A stretch of 64,000 bases of DNA from QHWT01 sp963755695 (lineage in GTDB: Bacteria; Acidobacteriota; Vicinamibacteria; Vicinamibacterales; 2-12-FULL-66-21): NCBI GenBank assembly GCA_963755695.1, contig CAVWLB010000008.1:992001-1056000 (forward strand). The letters are read 5' to 3'. The notes below the pieces were generated by a model. It had not been told where the DNA came from and did not search any database. It saw nothing but the letters and a program-made list of their open reading frames with translations. Of this stretch, positions 1 through 11,188 are shown piece by piece. The translations under genes and the position numbers were made by a program. Each line of letters begins with the position of its first letter. The first letter of the stretch is position 1.

Positions 1-1218
1 CGATTGCGGCGATCGTGAGTGAGCCCCTGGTTGGCGAGGTGCTTCCGGTTGTTCACCTGCTGCCTTGCCTCAAGCACCTGATCGTGTCTGGTGGTGTCGT
101 CGACAGGCTTCCATCCCTCGATGGGCTCATCGACCAGGCGAGCTCAACGCTCGATCCAGCCGATACGCACAAGGACGATGCGGCGTTCTGGCTGTATAGC
201 TCCGGCAGCACCGGCACCCCCAAGGGCACTATTCACCTTCAGCACGACATTCTGTGCACGATCGAGAGCTACGCGCGTGGTGTGCTGCAGATGAACGACC
301 AGGATCGCTGCCTCTCGGCGGCGAAACTGTTCTTCGCGTACGGACTTGGCAACAGCCTGTCGTTTCCGCTTGGCGTCGGCGCGCAGGCGGTCGTGATTGC
401 CGGCCGTCCGGGGCCGGAAGCGATGTTCGAGGCCATCGCTCGGTTTCATCCAACCATCTTCTTCGGGGTCCCGACGCTGTTCGGCGCGATGCTGCAGGTC
501 GAGAACGCGGCGGCGCGGTTCGACCTGTCGTCGTTGCGCTTTTGCGTGTCGGCAGGAGAGGCGCTTCCGGCCGAACTCTTTCGCCGCTGGCACGATCGTT
601 TCGGCCTCGAGATTGTCGACGGTATTGGCTCGACGGAAATGCTTCACATCTTCGTGTCGAATCAACCAGGTCGATGCAGGCCGGGCACGTCCGGCATCGA
701 AGTGCCCGGCTATGCCGCAAAGATCGTCGGCGAGGATGGTCACGTGCTCCCCGTCGACACTGTTGGCACGTTGATGGTTTCTGGTGATAGCGCTGCCGCC
801 GGGTACTGGAAGCAGCACGAGAAGACCAAGGCAACGTTCCAGGGGCAGTGGGTAAACACCGGTGACAAATATTTTCGCGACGCGGAAGGGTATTACCACT
901 ACTGCGGCAGAAGCGACGACATGCTCAAGGTTGGAGGAATCTGGGTCTCGCCGATGGAGGTGGAAAACACAGTCCTGGCGCATCCGGCAGTGATCGAGTG
1001 CGCGGTCGTCGGCGCGGCCGACACCGACGGGCTCACCAAGCCGAAGGCCTTCATCGTATTGCGGGCCGGGTACTGCATCGACGCCAGAGACGGCGCACGA
1101 CATCCAGGCCTTTGTGAAGTCGCGCATCGCCCCCTACAAGTATCCGCGCTGGATCGAATTCGTCCCGGAGCTCCCGAAGACCGCGACCGGGAAGATTCAG
1201 CGGTTCCGGCTGCGATGA
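1..1218 (+). CDS. Benzoate-CoA ligase family AMP-dependent ligase (5' truncated, one frameshift)
   Basis: This is the C-terminal ~405 residues of an acyl/aryl-CoA ligase, which activates a carboxylate (probably an aromatic acid) with ATP and then CoA. The open frame enters from the window edge; the real start is outside. The AMP-binding P-loop YSSGSTGTPKG, followed by AAKLFFAYGLGNSLSFPL and FFGVPTLFGAML, matches the benzoate-CoA ligase subgroup. The adenylate motif (GIGSTE), the hinge aspartate region (TGDKYFRDAEGYYHYCGRSDDMLK) and the C-terminal PKTATGKIQRFRLR with the catalytic lysine are all visible. One extra base near 1069 shifts the last ~48 codons; restoring it gives the stop at 1216-1218. 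Family assignment is good, the exact substrate is inferred. Nothing upstream is visible to show the operon. Confidence 0.85.
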
Positions 1219-1235
1219 TTGCCCTTAGGGTGCAG

Positions 1236-1288
1236 GGCGCCTCTTCAGAGGCGCCGCGAGAAGTGAACGGCGGGTCTAAAAACCCGCC
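1236..1288. repeat. Two short dispersed hairpins (family A)
   Basis: Two perfect inverted repeats follow the ligase stop. The first is the 20-mer GGCGCCTCTTCAGAGGCGCC (1236-1255). The second pairs GGCGGGT with ACCCGCC (1269-1288) and is followed by CTAC. The first 20-mer recurs exactly at 22930-22949, and related hairpins with different stems lie near 31.5, 43.15 and 48.9-49.04 kb. This is a dispersed intergenic family that may also act as a bidirectional transcription end between this convergent gene pair. Confidence 0.7.
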
Positions 1289-1302
1289 CTACAAATGAGG
1301 GA

Positions 1303-4300
1303 TCAGCCTCCCTTGAGTTGCTTCAGGAGTTGAAGCGCTTGAGGGTGCGTGGGGTTTCGCTGCAGCAGCCGCTCCAGTACCTGCACGGCCTCTCGTTGCT
1401 GACCTGACGCGGCATAGAGACGGCACAGGGTGATGTACGCGGGCTCGAACGCCGGAGTTTCTTTCAGCAACCTCTCGAGAAGCGCGATTGCTGACGCGCG
1501 ATCGCCTCGCGCGTTCATAACGAGCGCCAGGTTGTTGGCGGCCTCGCCGTAGTCTGGCGCTTGTCGACGGCCTGCTTGAAAGTAGGTCTCGCGCGCGATC
1601 GAGATCGCGCTGGCTGGCCGAAGAAGATGCCGAGGTTGTTCAGAGCCTCGGGGAAGTCGGGCTGAAGCGCCAGCGCCTTCTGATAGAGCTCGTACGCCTG
1701 CCTGCGCCTCGCCGGTCTGAAACAGCGCGATAGCCCGAGATTGTTCATCGCGTCGGCGAATGTCGGGCTCGGCCTCGAGCGCGGCTGCGGAAGCGCTCGA
1801 TCGCGCCGGCAACGTCGCCGCTCTGCGCCAGCAGCGCGCCGAGGCTGTTGTTCGCGTCGGCGTAGTCCGGGCTTCAACTGCAGCGCGCGTTCGAACGCCG
1901 CCTTCGCCTGCCGCCGGCTGGCCGACGTTTCATGTACAGCGTGCCCAGGTTGTAGAAGGTGATCGCGCTCGGGTCGGCCTTGGCGACGCGCTCGAAGGCG
2001 GCAAGCGCCGGCCGGTCGAACCCCTGTTCGGACAGCTCGAGCCCGTACTGGAAATAGTTGCGTTCTCCCGGCGGCGAATAGAACGTTCCGGCAAATGGCA
2101 CCGCACGCGTCAGGCACTCCTCGGGCGAGGCACTTCGATGCGTGCCGACATCCTGCGCAATGCTGCCGGCGGGAATGGCGTCGGTGTAGATCTTGACGAT
2201 CTCTCCCTGCCCGTTCACCAGAAACGCGGTCGGCAGGCGGAGATCCTCCCGCCGATCGAACAGGTAACGATGGAGGATGTTGTAAGTGCCCGCGGTTTCC
2301 GCGCCGGCGATCATCACTGGCACCCCGACTGCCTGTGCCGACGATCGAACCTTTGCGACATCCTCGGGCGGATCGACCGACAGGGCGAGAATCGACGCAC
2401 CGGCCGCGGTCAGCGCCTGACGCTCGCGGGCAAGGTCGTCGAGCGCGGCACGCGAAGGCGGCGCCCATGTCGCCCAGAAGCAGACCAGCGCCGGATGTCC
2501 GGCCAGCGCTGAAAGCGACTGTTCCCGGCCGTCGAGATCGCGAAGCGTGAAGTCGGGCGCCGGGAACGGACTGGTAAAGCCATGTTCCCGTCGCTCGTGG
2601 CTCGCCGCCGTCACTCTTTGCCGTGACCGCCGTCGTGGTCGATGGAACGCTCGCCGCCCGGAACGGTTCGCTACGTAGCGTCTCGCTGCCTTCCGTGATC
2701 CATACCCGATGATTCAACGGGAACTCGGAGAAGGTCTGCACGAGGCCGCTCGGCCAGTCACCGTGACCTTGACGATGCGCTGGCTCTTGCCGAGACCGAA
2801 CAGCAGCTCCTTCGAATGCTGCGAGAGGAACCCGGAGCCGGCCATCACGATGCGCGTCGACGCGAGTCTGGTCGGTCTCGATCGTCACGCGCGCGCCGAC
2901 CGCGTCGCGGTTGCTCTTCGTACCCGTCAAATGGACGGTGACCGCGGCGTATCGTGCGGCATCGTCGGATCCGCGAAATCGTTGCGGAACAGCCGCAGCT
3001 GCGGCGACGAGCGCGGCGCCATCAGGACGAGGTCTGCGTCGCCGTCGCCGTCGTAGTCGAAGACGGCGAAGGAGCGGCCATCCTGATCGATGTCGAGCCC
3101 GGAGGAGCCCGAGACCTCGTCGAAGCCGCCGTGGCCGTCGTTGCGCAGCAGCACGTTGCGCTCGTGCTGCGCCTGCGCGCCGTTGCTGACCAGCAGCCGG
3201 TTGGTCGCGCGCCACCCATCGTCGTACGCGTGCCGATGGCGTGCGCGTCAGCGGCGACTGCGCGACCACCTGCCGCCAGAAGAAGCTGTCCACGTCGATC
3301 GACGGCTCGTCGTCGTTCGCGCGTGAACATGCCGTTGACGACGTAGAGGTCCTCCCAGCCGTCGTTGTCGAAATCGAACGCGTCGGAGGACCAGGCCCAG
3401 CGGCCGAACTCCGCGCCGCGCCTTGAGCGTGACGTCCTCGAACGTGCCGTCGCCGCGGTTGCGGAACAGCGAGTTGCCGCGCGCGTGCCGCCGATAGATC
3501 TCGCGGATCTCCGGCGGCGCGTCCGGCTTGAATCCCGGCTGCCGCGGTCACGCGCTGGCCGGCCGCCGTCCACATGTTCCCGGTGTAGATGTCGAGCCGG
3601 CCGTCGTTGTCGTAGTCGAGGAACGTCGCGCTCATGCCGGCGCCGTAGTCTTCGACGCCGGCCTGGTGCCGCGACGTCCTTGAAGCGCACGCTGGCCGTT
3701 GACCAGGCCCACGTTGTGATAGAGGTTCTTGCGGCCGAAGTCGTTGGCGACGAGCAGGTCGGGCCAGCCGTCTTCGTCGTAGTCGCGCCCACGCCGGCGC
3801 AAAGCTGAATCGATCGTTGTTCTCGATCGAGGCCCGACCTCGTCGGTCACCTCGACGAACCGGCCGTGGCCGTCGTTGCGGAGCAGCACGTTCGGCGACC
3901 CGTTCAGCGCGTCGTGATACGGCGACGGCGGGCCGGCTTTGTCCTCGCTCACGCCGATGAAATAGCCGTAGGCGCAGAGATACAGGTCGAGGAATCCGTC
4001 GCGATCGTAGTCGGCCATCGCCGCCGACGTCAGCGAGCCCTGCAGCGGCTGCTTGAACTGAAACGCGTCGGCGATCGCGGGTGAAGTGGCCTTTGCCGTC
4101 GTTGATGAACAGCAGCGGACCAGACTGCGTGCGAGCAGGATGAGGTCCTGGTCGCCGTCGTTGTCGACGTCAGCGAAGAGCGACTGCGACGTGCGGTCGA
4201 GGATCGCGAGCGCCGGCGTCTCGGTGACGTCCTCGAACGTGCCGTCTCCGTTGTTGCGGAACAGCCGGTTGGGAAGGCCGTCCGGTTGCGAGACGTAGAT

Positions 4301-5192
4301 GTCGTCCAGGCCGTCACCGTCGACGTCGCCGACCGAGACGCCGTGGTGGCCCATGCCGCGCGGCATGAAAACGGCGTCGAGGTGCGCCGCCCAGTAGTCG
4401 AGTCCCGGAACGAGCTGTCGGCGAAACGAGGCATTCTCGCCGAACGCCGGCGTCGGTAGCCTCGGTGAAAATTGGCGCGGTCGCACGGCTGCGCAGTTGA
4501 TCGACGGTCGTCCACTCCGTCACCCGCCAGCGCCTCCTGCGCGCGGCGCCATCGCATCTGCCAGTGGCCAAGCCGCTCTGCCGCGCCAGCCCCCCTTCGC
4601 TGCGCCGGCGAGATCGAACCGGACGGTCGTCCGGACTCGTGGATCGGTCTCCCGTTCGACTTCGATTCGGGTGATGAGGAACTCGGCGGTTTGCGACGAC
4701 TCGAAGTCGCCGAGGAGCGCGGTCAGTTCCTTGCTGAACCCAGCGCGATCGAGGACCAGATCGGGTGCGCTGCCCTGCGCCCGGTAAACTTCCAGTTTCG
4801 GGCTGTTGCCGGTCGCGACTTCTTTGCCTGGCAGAAGCCGGCCGCCTTTGAAGTCGGCCGCCAGCAACCAGTCGGCGACGTCGGCGGCACGAGCCGGTCC
4901 TTCGCGCAAGCGGGTCCCGAGCTCGCCGAGACGCGCCGCCAGTTCCTCGGCCTGCTTCTCTTCGGGAAACTCGTCACTGCCCGGCGCAAGCTGCGTTGAA
5001 GACCGATTCGAGGGCGGGGGGAACGCGAGTCTTCGGCCGGTAACGATAGGCGGTTCCGCCAGCATTGGGTTGCGGACTGGAACCGCCCGTGGCCTGTGCG
5101 AAGAGCACGTCGCGCCCGACCGCGACGTGCAGGAGCAACAACAGGAACCCGATGGCAGATGCGAACACCAGCTGTGATTTGAGAGTCCGCAT
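1303..5192 (-). CDS. CRTAC1-type FG-GAP/ASPIC-UnbV protein fused to a redoxin-like domain and TPRs (many frameshifts)
   Basis: A large secreted or periplasmic protein of about 1,290 residues, pieced together from all three minus frames. The order is: hydrophobic signal/anchor (QLVFASAIGFLLLLLHVAVG), an uncharacterised N-terminal region, FG-GAP/VCBS calcium-binding repeats (e.g. DVDGDGLDDIYVSQPDG, DYDNDGRLDIYTGNMW, DYDGDGDADLVLM), an ASPIC/UnbV segment (TWPSGLVQTFSEFPLNHR), a thioredoxin-fold AhpC/TSA-like domain (PAPDFTLRDLDG...VCFWATWAPPSR), then TPR repeats to the C-terminus (NNLALVMNARGDRASAIALL). The redoxin active site reads WAPPS instead of WCPPC, so both redox cysteines are absent. At least a dozen single-base frameshifts break it, probably sequence errors, although a pseudogene is possible. 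It lies 93 bp downstream of the TonB receptor on the same strand, a likely two-gene unit. The start at 5192 is the first Met before the hydrophobic segment. Function unknown. Confidence 0.75.
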
Positions 5193-5285
5193 CTGACATC
5201 TGGATTTGACGGCTGCAACCCCGGATCCCACGGAAGCCACCGGACCGATTCGCGTGATCCGTGAGATCAGCGGTTGAACAGCCGG

Positions 5286-8200
5286 CTAATAAGTGAATTT
5301 CAGCACCAGCTCCACGATCCTGCGGCGCCGAGAACGTATTGAGGATTCGTCCGAACGTTGTCGGGTTCGACGATGTCTGCCGGATCCCGCGCCGAGCGCG
5401 AAGTTCGGATGGTTGAACACGTTGAAGGCCTCGATCCTGAAGGTCGGGTACCGCCTGTCGTCGAGAGTAGAAGTTCTTGCCCAGCCCGAGGTCCACGTTC
5501 CAATAGCCCGGCCCGTGCAGGATGCCGACGCCGGAATCGCCGAACTGCCCGCGCGGGCGCGTGCTGGAAGCAGTTGATGTCGATCCACGTGTCGTCCGAC
5601 GCCGGCGCCGGAATCGCTTGCCGTCGCACGCGCGGTTCGGCCGCTCGATCGAGCGGGTCGCCTGCAGCGATTGGCCGGCGCCGTCGTAGACGGTGAAGGC
5701 GAGGCCGCGTGTGCGCCTGGAAGATCGTGTTGAGGTGCCAGCCGCCCAGGACCGCGTTCCTTTACGCTGAGCGCCTTGCCGGTGCTTGGCCCTTGCCGAA
5801 CGGCAGCTCGTAGTTGGCGGCCAAGCTGAAGATGTGCCGCATGTCGTAGGGCGAGGGTCCGTAGTCGCTTGCAGCGGGATCGTGCTGTCCAGATAGTAGA
5901 TAGCCCTGGCCCGCCGTCTGGCCCCAGCCCGACGCCGTAGTAGCCGACGTTGTCGCTGAGCGCCTTGCTGTAGGTGTAGGACGCAAGGAACTCGAGTCCG
6001 TCGGTCGGGCGCTGCCGGAGGCTCGCCTGCAGCGCGTCGTACGCGCCGACGCCAATCGAGTTCGTGCCGCTGGTCGACGGCCGATGTTCGGGTTCAACGG
6101 GTAGAGCGGCCGCCGCTGCATCGAGCGGCCGCCACGTGTCGACCGGGCCGGGATCGGGTTCCGGCTGGTTGAAGTCGAACGGGACGACCATGTGGCTCGG
6201 AGCGGCTGCCCACGTAGCCGACGCTGGCCCGAGAGCGCGTTGGTCAGCTTGCGCTCGACGAAGACGTTCCACTGCTTCGTGAGCTGCGGCCGCAGGTCGG
6301 GCGCGAAGATGCGGTAGAGCGTTCCCGGGCCGCCGTTCACGTTGGGGGTGACGTCCTCGAAGCCAGTCGGCGGCCGTGCCCGCCCCCGTCGTCGCATCGA
6401 ACGACCCGCTGGCCCTCGAAGTTGAACGGCGGGTTCTGCGGGAGCCGCAGGTTCTTCCCGGTGCCTTCCATGTACTGCACGATGCCGAAGGCGCCGCGGA
6501 CGACCCACTTGTCGCGACGGCGTCCAGGCGGCGCCGACGCGCGGCTCGAAGCCGCCGTAGAAGGCGTCGTAGAGCGCGCGGCTGTTGCCGTTCTGGCCGG
6601 CGAGCAGCAGCTGACCCGGTCGTCAGGTCGATGTTCGACTGGCGGTCGTCCTTCTCGACCCAGCGGCGACGTGTATTCCCACGTCAGGCCGAGGTTCAGC
6701 GTGAGATTGTCGCGGACGCGGAAGTCGTCCTGACCGTAGACGCCGACTCGGTGTCCGAGATGCGTGAACGGCGCCACCAGCGCCGCCGCGGCCCTTCAGC
6801 GACACCTGGTCGAGCAGGAAGTCGGCGAAGCCGAAGCCGGTGAACGTGCCCGTTGTAGTCGAAGTGGCCGAGGATGCCCTCGTTGCCGGAATACGAGAAG
6901 CCCTGTCGCTGGTAGAGCCAGCGACCGCCGAACTTCAGCTGGTGGCGCCCCTTGAACCACGAGTACTTGTCGCTGACCTGGTAGCTCTTGATGTCGTTGA
7001 ACTCGGCGATCGCCGGCGGCGCCGAAGCCGACGTCGCCGTGATGTTGAAGCTGCTCAGGCCGGGGATCGGCTGCCCGCCCGGAATGCCGATGGTCGCGTT
7101 GGCGTCGCCGATGCCGGCCCAGTCCACCGGGATGGTCTGGAACTTCACGTGCGTGAAGCCAACCAGCAATTCGTTGACGGCTCGTCGCGACAGCGTGCGA
7201 TTCCAGTTGAACGCGAGGCCGAGGAACGGCGAATCGTTCGTGCCGGTCAGCTGGCTCTCGAGCGGCGCCCGCTCGGGCTCCGACTTGTAGTTCTGATACG
7301 AGAAGCGGCCGAAGATCCGATCGTGTCGGACAGGTTCGCGTCGACCTTGACGTCGCCCTGATGGCCCGCTGCTTGTCAGCGGAGGCGGCCACGAGGTTGT
7401 TGTGAATTCGCCCGGCCGGTTCGGCAGCGGGTAAAGGTGTCTGGTTGGCGAGGACCGCCCGCGCGACGGAGCTGAACCGATCGACGGGGATCTGGTTGCC
7501 CGGGAACGGCTGGCCCGGTACGCGGGTCGCGGATCGGTCACGTTGACACTCGGAGAAGTCGCCCTGCCGCCACGACGCCGGCGCCACCGTTACTGACCAG
7601 CTCGCCCGGGCGATCGCGGATGAACCCCTGGTAGTCGCCGAAGAAGAACAGCTTGTTCTTGACGATCGGCCCGCCGAGCGTGGCGCCGAAGATGTGCTGG
7701 GACAGGTCGGCCTTCTTCGCGCCTGCTCGGTTGTTCTCCCACGAGTTGGCGGCCATGCTGCTGTCGCGCCAGTACTCGAAGCCGTTCCCGTGGTAGTCGT
7801 TCGTGCCCGACTTGATCGTGCTGCCGATCACCGCGCCGGCGACGTTGCCGATACTCGGCGGAGTAGTTGTTGGTTTCGACCCGGACTTCCGCGAGCGCAT
7901 CGGGACTCGGCTGGTAAGGCAGCAGGTTGTCGATCGGCTCGTTCATGTCGACGCCGTCGAGCGTGTAGTTGTTCTCCTGCTCGCGCTGTCCGTTGACGAA
8001 CGGTCGTCCTGAGCCGAAGTTCTTGGGTTCGGTGAAGCTGTCAGGCTCGGTAGTCATGACGCCCGGCAGCAGCAGCGGCGAGCTGGGAGAAGTTGCGGCC
8101 GTTGAGCGGCATGCGCTCGATGGTCGTCTCCGAGATGACTTCGCCGACGACGGCGTCCTGGGTCTGCAGGATCGGGGTGATGCCGGTGACTTCGACCGTT

Positions 8201-8548
8201 CTCGCTGCAAGCCGGTCTGCATGGTGATGTCGACCCGCGCGTTCTGCCCTGACTCAAGCGTGATCTCGTTCGTCTCGTATGACTTGAAATCCTTGTGCCT
8301 GGGCACGAATCTTGTACGTGCCGATCGGCAGAGCCGTGATCGTGTAGAGGCCCTGCGTCGTTGCTCCGGGCCGTGTAAGCCACCTGGGTCGCGACGTTCG
8401 TGGCGACGACTTCGACATCCGGAACAGGCTTGCCGTCCTTGTCGACGGCGGTGCCGGTGAAGCTGGCGAAGTGAGTCTGCGCGCCGAGCGAGACTCCGCC
8501 TGCCAGCACCAGCAAGATCAGCGCTGCCCCCACCCGCAACATTTTCAT
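5286..8548 (-). CDS. Oar-like TonB-dependent receptor with N-terminal carboxypeptidase-regulatory domain (many frameshifts)
   Basis: An outer-membrane TonB-dependent receptor of about 1,085 residues. The start at 8548 has a good ribosome site (GGGAGGCG) and a signal peptide (MKMLRVGAALILLVLAGG). Next come a carboxypeptidase-regulatory-like beta-sandwich (FTGTAVDKDGKPVPDVEVVATN), a plug region (YTLDGVDMNEPIDNLLPY, GSTIKSGTNDYHGNGFEYWR, GGPIVKNKLFFFGDYQGF) and a long beta-barrel ending in FNVFNHPNFALG and ELVLKFTY with a terminal aromatic residue. Such receptors import or process large substrates using the proton motive force; the ligand cannot be told from sequence. About ten single-base shifts break the frame, mostly in the barrel. 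A sigma-70-like promoter is visible upstream. The CRTAC1-type gene follows on the same strand, a common pairing of exported proteins. Confidence 0.85.
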
Positions 8549-8610
8549 GGATCGCCTCCCGAAGAAATCTGACGGGATAGCCAGGGGTTCCGACGCGACG
8601 TGATGCGTGC

Positions 8611-8639
8611 CTAATAGCTAAGATTCTTTAACAAGTCAA
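8611..8639 (-). promoter_or_regulatory. Sigma-70-like promoter for the TonB receptor
   Basis: On the minus strand TTGACT (-35, 8639-8634) and TATTAG (-10, 8616-8611) are separated by exactly 17 bases in an A/T-rich stretch that stands out from the GC-rich surroundings. The predicted transcript start near 8604 leaves a leader of about 55 nt before the start codon at 8548. Confidence 0.5.
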
Positions 8640-8796
8640 GGTATTTGCCGTGATCGGCGTTCGCCACAGCTCGACGGCGGCACCTCAGGGACAACCGCTC
8701 AGTCGCAGTCATGTCACCGACTCGCCGCACTATCGCAAAGATTCTCCCGTCTATATGAGTAGGTCAGCGCTCTGTTAAAGAAATGGGGTAGTCATC

Positions 8797-9222
8797 ATGA
8801 AGCATCATCTGAGTCCGAAGATTTGGATCGCCATGGCGATCGCGCTCGTGGGTGTCGCGGTCGCCGGTCCGGCGCGCGCCGATGACCGGCTCGTCGCCAA
8901 CGTGCCATTCGACTTCATCGTTGGTCACCTGCGACTTCCCGCAGGCAACTACGTCGTCTCGGAGACGTCGACGCCCGCCGTGTTAGCGATCGAGAGTGTC
9001 GACACGCGTCACAGAACCCTTGTTTTGACGAACGCTGATGGCGGCAAAGTTCCCGCACGGCCCGAACTGGTGTTCAAACGCTTCGAAGGGCAGAACTTCC
9101 TGTCTCGAGTCAACGACGGCTACGCGATCGAACGTGAGGTCCCGCTCACGACGGCGATCATGAGCCGTGAACATCAGGTCGCGGCGGCCACCGTGACGGT
9201 GCCGCTGATTGCGCAGCGGTGA
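8797..9222 (+). CDS. Small secreted protein of unknown function
   Basis: A 141-residue exported protein. The N-terminal signal peptide (IWIAMAIALVGVAVAGPARA) is followed by a compact domain beginning DDRLVANVPFDFIVGHLRLPAGNYVVSE-like, rich in beta-strand patterns and ending in TVTVPLIAQR. The VPFDF...LPAGxY signature is one I associate with small secreted acidobacterial proteins that have no assigned function. It is monocistronic: the TonB receptor is divergent 248 bp upstream and the acetyltransferase converges with only one base between the stop codons. The frame is intact. The intergenic region upstream holds a TATATG box around 8752 but no convincing -35, so its promoter is not called. 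Confidence 0.7.
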   Translation: MKHHLSPKIWIAMAIALVGVAVAGPARADDRLVANVPFDFIVGHLRLPAGNYVVSETSTPAVLAIESVDTRHRTLVLTNADGGKVPARPELVFKRFEGQNFLSRVNDGYAIEREVPLTTAIMSREHQVAAATVTVPLIAQR

Positions 9223-9223
9223 T

Positions 9224-10120
9224 TCAGCCGAACTCCGGTCCGGTGATCGCGAAAATACGCGACGGTTCCCCAGGTGCGGTCAACCGACCGCGGTACATGC
9301 GCAGGAACGGACGCTCGATCGCAAACCCCGCGCGCGTGAGAGTGTCCGTCCATGTCCGTTGAGCATCGGGTACATCGATGAAGAAGTCTTGATGGGGGTG
9401 CGAGGCGAGAGAGGCTCCGAGCAGCACGCGTGCACTTTCCTGATCGTCGGTCACCAGTGGTCCGAGGTGCTCCCGTACGTGACCGTGACGACCGAATAGG
9501 AATCCGCGCAAGCCGGACCCGTCGCGCTCCAGCACCCACGCGTATTCAGGAGCATCGCGGGCCAGGCGCTCCAGAAGCGCCGACCGCGACGCTCCGAACA
9601 CCTGCCGATCGAGATCGAGGATCGCCGGCCAGTCTCTCGGGTTCAATCGCCGCGCGCCAGACGCACGGACCGCGGATGTTCGATTCGCGACGCGTGGTCG
9701 GTGGTTCTGGTTGCGCGCCCCGTCACGAAACCATCGCGCCAGGCGATACTCGCCCTCGAATCCAAGCTGTCGATAGAGGACTTCTCCCGCCGGCGTGGCA
9801 TCCAGCCTCGCGGTCACACCGTGCGGGATGAGATCCAGACCTCGCTCGAGCAGCAGAGTGCCCACGCCTCTGCCGCGGGCATGTGGATCCACCAGGACCA
9901 TCGAGATCCAGGCGAACGGTCCGTAAGGCAACGTCGCGACGGTACCAATCACCGACCCGTTCTGCTCCGCAACGAGCGCGCCCGGTGATGCGGCCGACAG
10001 GAACACCTGCCAGTCGGGTTCTGTCTGATTCCACCCGCTTGCCCGGCAGAGCAGGAGTCCGGCGGGAATGTCGTCGGCGGTCATCTGCCGAATCAGCGCG
10101 CCGGTCGCATTCGTGTTCAT
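9224..10120 (-). CDS. Two-domain GNAT N-acetyltransferase
   Basis: About 298 residues. The N-terminal GNAT domain (IRQMTADDIPAGLLLCRASGW, then MVLVDPHARGRGVGTLLLERGL with the acetyl-CoA-binding RGRGVG loop) is followed by a second, C-terminal acetyltransferase-like domain (ARRLNPRDWPAILDLDRQVFGASR ... AGFAIERPFLRMYRG). This layout is known for a GNAT subgroup that acetylates small molecules; the substrate is not predictable. The frame stays open to 10213, but a start there would overlap the divergent epimerase gene at 10153, so the Met at 10120 is preferred. It converges on the small secreted protein gene with a 1-bp gap. Confidence 0.8.
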   Translation of the reverse strand: MNTNATGALIRQMTADDIPAGLLLCRASGWNQTEPDWQVFLSAASPGALVAEQNGSVIGTVATLPYGPFAWISMVLVDPHARGRGVGTLLLERGLDLIPHGVTARLDATPAGEVLYRQLGFEGEYRLARWFRDGARNQNHRPRVANRTSAVRASGARRLNPRDWPAILDLDRQVFGASRSALLERLARDAPEYAWVLERDGSGLRGFLFGRHGHVREHLGPLVTDDQESARVLLGASLASHPHQDFFIDVPDAQRTWTDTLTRAGFAIERPFLRMYRGRLTAPGEPSRIFAITGPEFG

Positions 10121-10152
10121 TCGCGTACATCCGTGGGCATAATAGGCTCGCG

Positions 10153-11188
10153 ATGGAGCTTCCCGACCAAATCCGCGACGTCGCGCACCTCGAGGAATTG
10201 CTGAGCGAGCCATCTCCGGCCGCCATCGACGCTATCCGTCGAGCACCGGGTGATGTCGTCGTCCTGGGTGTCGCGGGCAAGATGGGGCCCACGCTTGCCC
10301 GGATGGCCCGCCGCGCCATGGACGCCGCGGGTGTTTCCCACCGAGTGATTGGCGTGTCGCGTTTCTCTTCCCCCGATCAGCAGCACGCGCTCGAGGCACA
10401 CGGCGTCGAGACGATTCGCAGCAATCTGCTCGACGAAGCCGCGCTTGCTCGTCTGCCCGACGCGCCAAACGTCGTCTTCATGGCCGGCCGCAAGTTCGGA
10501 TCCGTCGGCGACGAACCATTCACATGGGCCATGAACACGCACTTGCCTGCGCTGGTGTGCGCCCGCTACCGCCGAAGCCGTATCGTCGCATTCTCCACGG
10601 GAAATGTGTACGGTCTCATTCCGCACGGCCGCGGCGGTTCGTGCGAAGACGATCTGCCGGCGCCGATTGGCGAATACGCGATGAGCTGCCTGGGTCGCGA
10701 ACGCATGTTTGAGTATTTCAGTCGAGACGTACGAAATTCCGGTTGCCATCCTTCGCCTCAATTACGCCGTGGAGATGCGCTACGGCGTGCTCGCGGATCT
10801 CGCCGGCCGGGTTTTCCGGGGCGAGCCGATCGATCTGACGATGGGGTACGTCAACGTGATTTGGCAGGCTGACGCCAACGCGATGGCGATTGCCGCGCTG
10901 GCCCACGCATCGACGCCGCCGCTGATCGTGAACCTGGCGGGAGCGGAGGAGTTGAGCGTGCGCGCGGTCTGCACCGATCTCGCCGAGCGCCGGAACATGA
11001 CCGTCTCGTTCAGCAATCGCGAAGCTGAAGACGCGCTGCTGAGTGACGGTACCCGAGGGTGGGCGTTGTTCGGCACGCCGCGCGTCGACGCCGCGCAGCT
11101 GCTGGCGTGGACCGCCGACTGGGTCGGTCGCGGCGGCGAGAGTCTCGGCAAGCCGACCCATTTCGAATCACGCGCAGGTCGATTCTGA
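10153..11188 (+). CDS. NAD(P)-dependent epimerase/dehydratase family protein (one frameshift)
   Basis: About 344 residues of an extended short-chain dehydrogenase, probably acting on a nucleotide sugar or sugar acid. The Rossmann start is VVVLGVAGKMGPTLARMARRA, with a modified glycine motif (GVAGKMG). The active-site region reads STGNVYGL...GEYAMSCLGRERMFEY, in which the usual YxxxK appears as YAMSCLGRE, so the catalytic lysine is not in the standard place. A one-base shift near 10725 separates the N- and C-terminal halves (the latter starts YEIPVAILRLNYAVEMRYG). Its stop overlaps the start of the next gene (TGATG). It is the first gene of a catabolic-looking operon, divergent from the acetyltransferase by 32 bp. 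Confidence 0.75.

Noticed and set aside
9883..10152. 90-codon upstream extension of the epimerase gene
   Set aside because: It lies opposite the acetyltransferase and lacks the Rossmann start; ATG 10153 precedes the recognisable protein.
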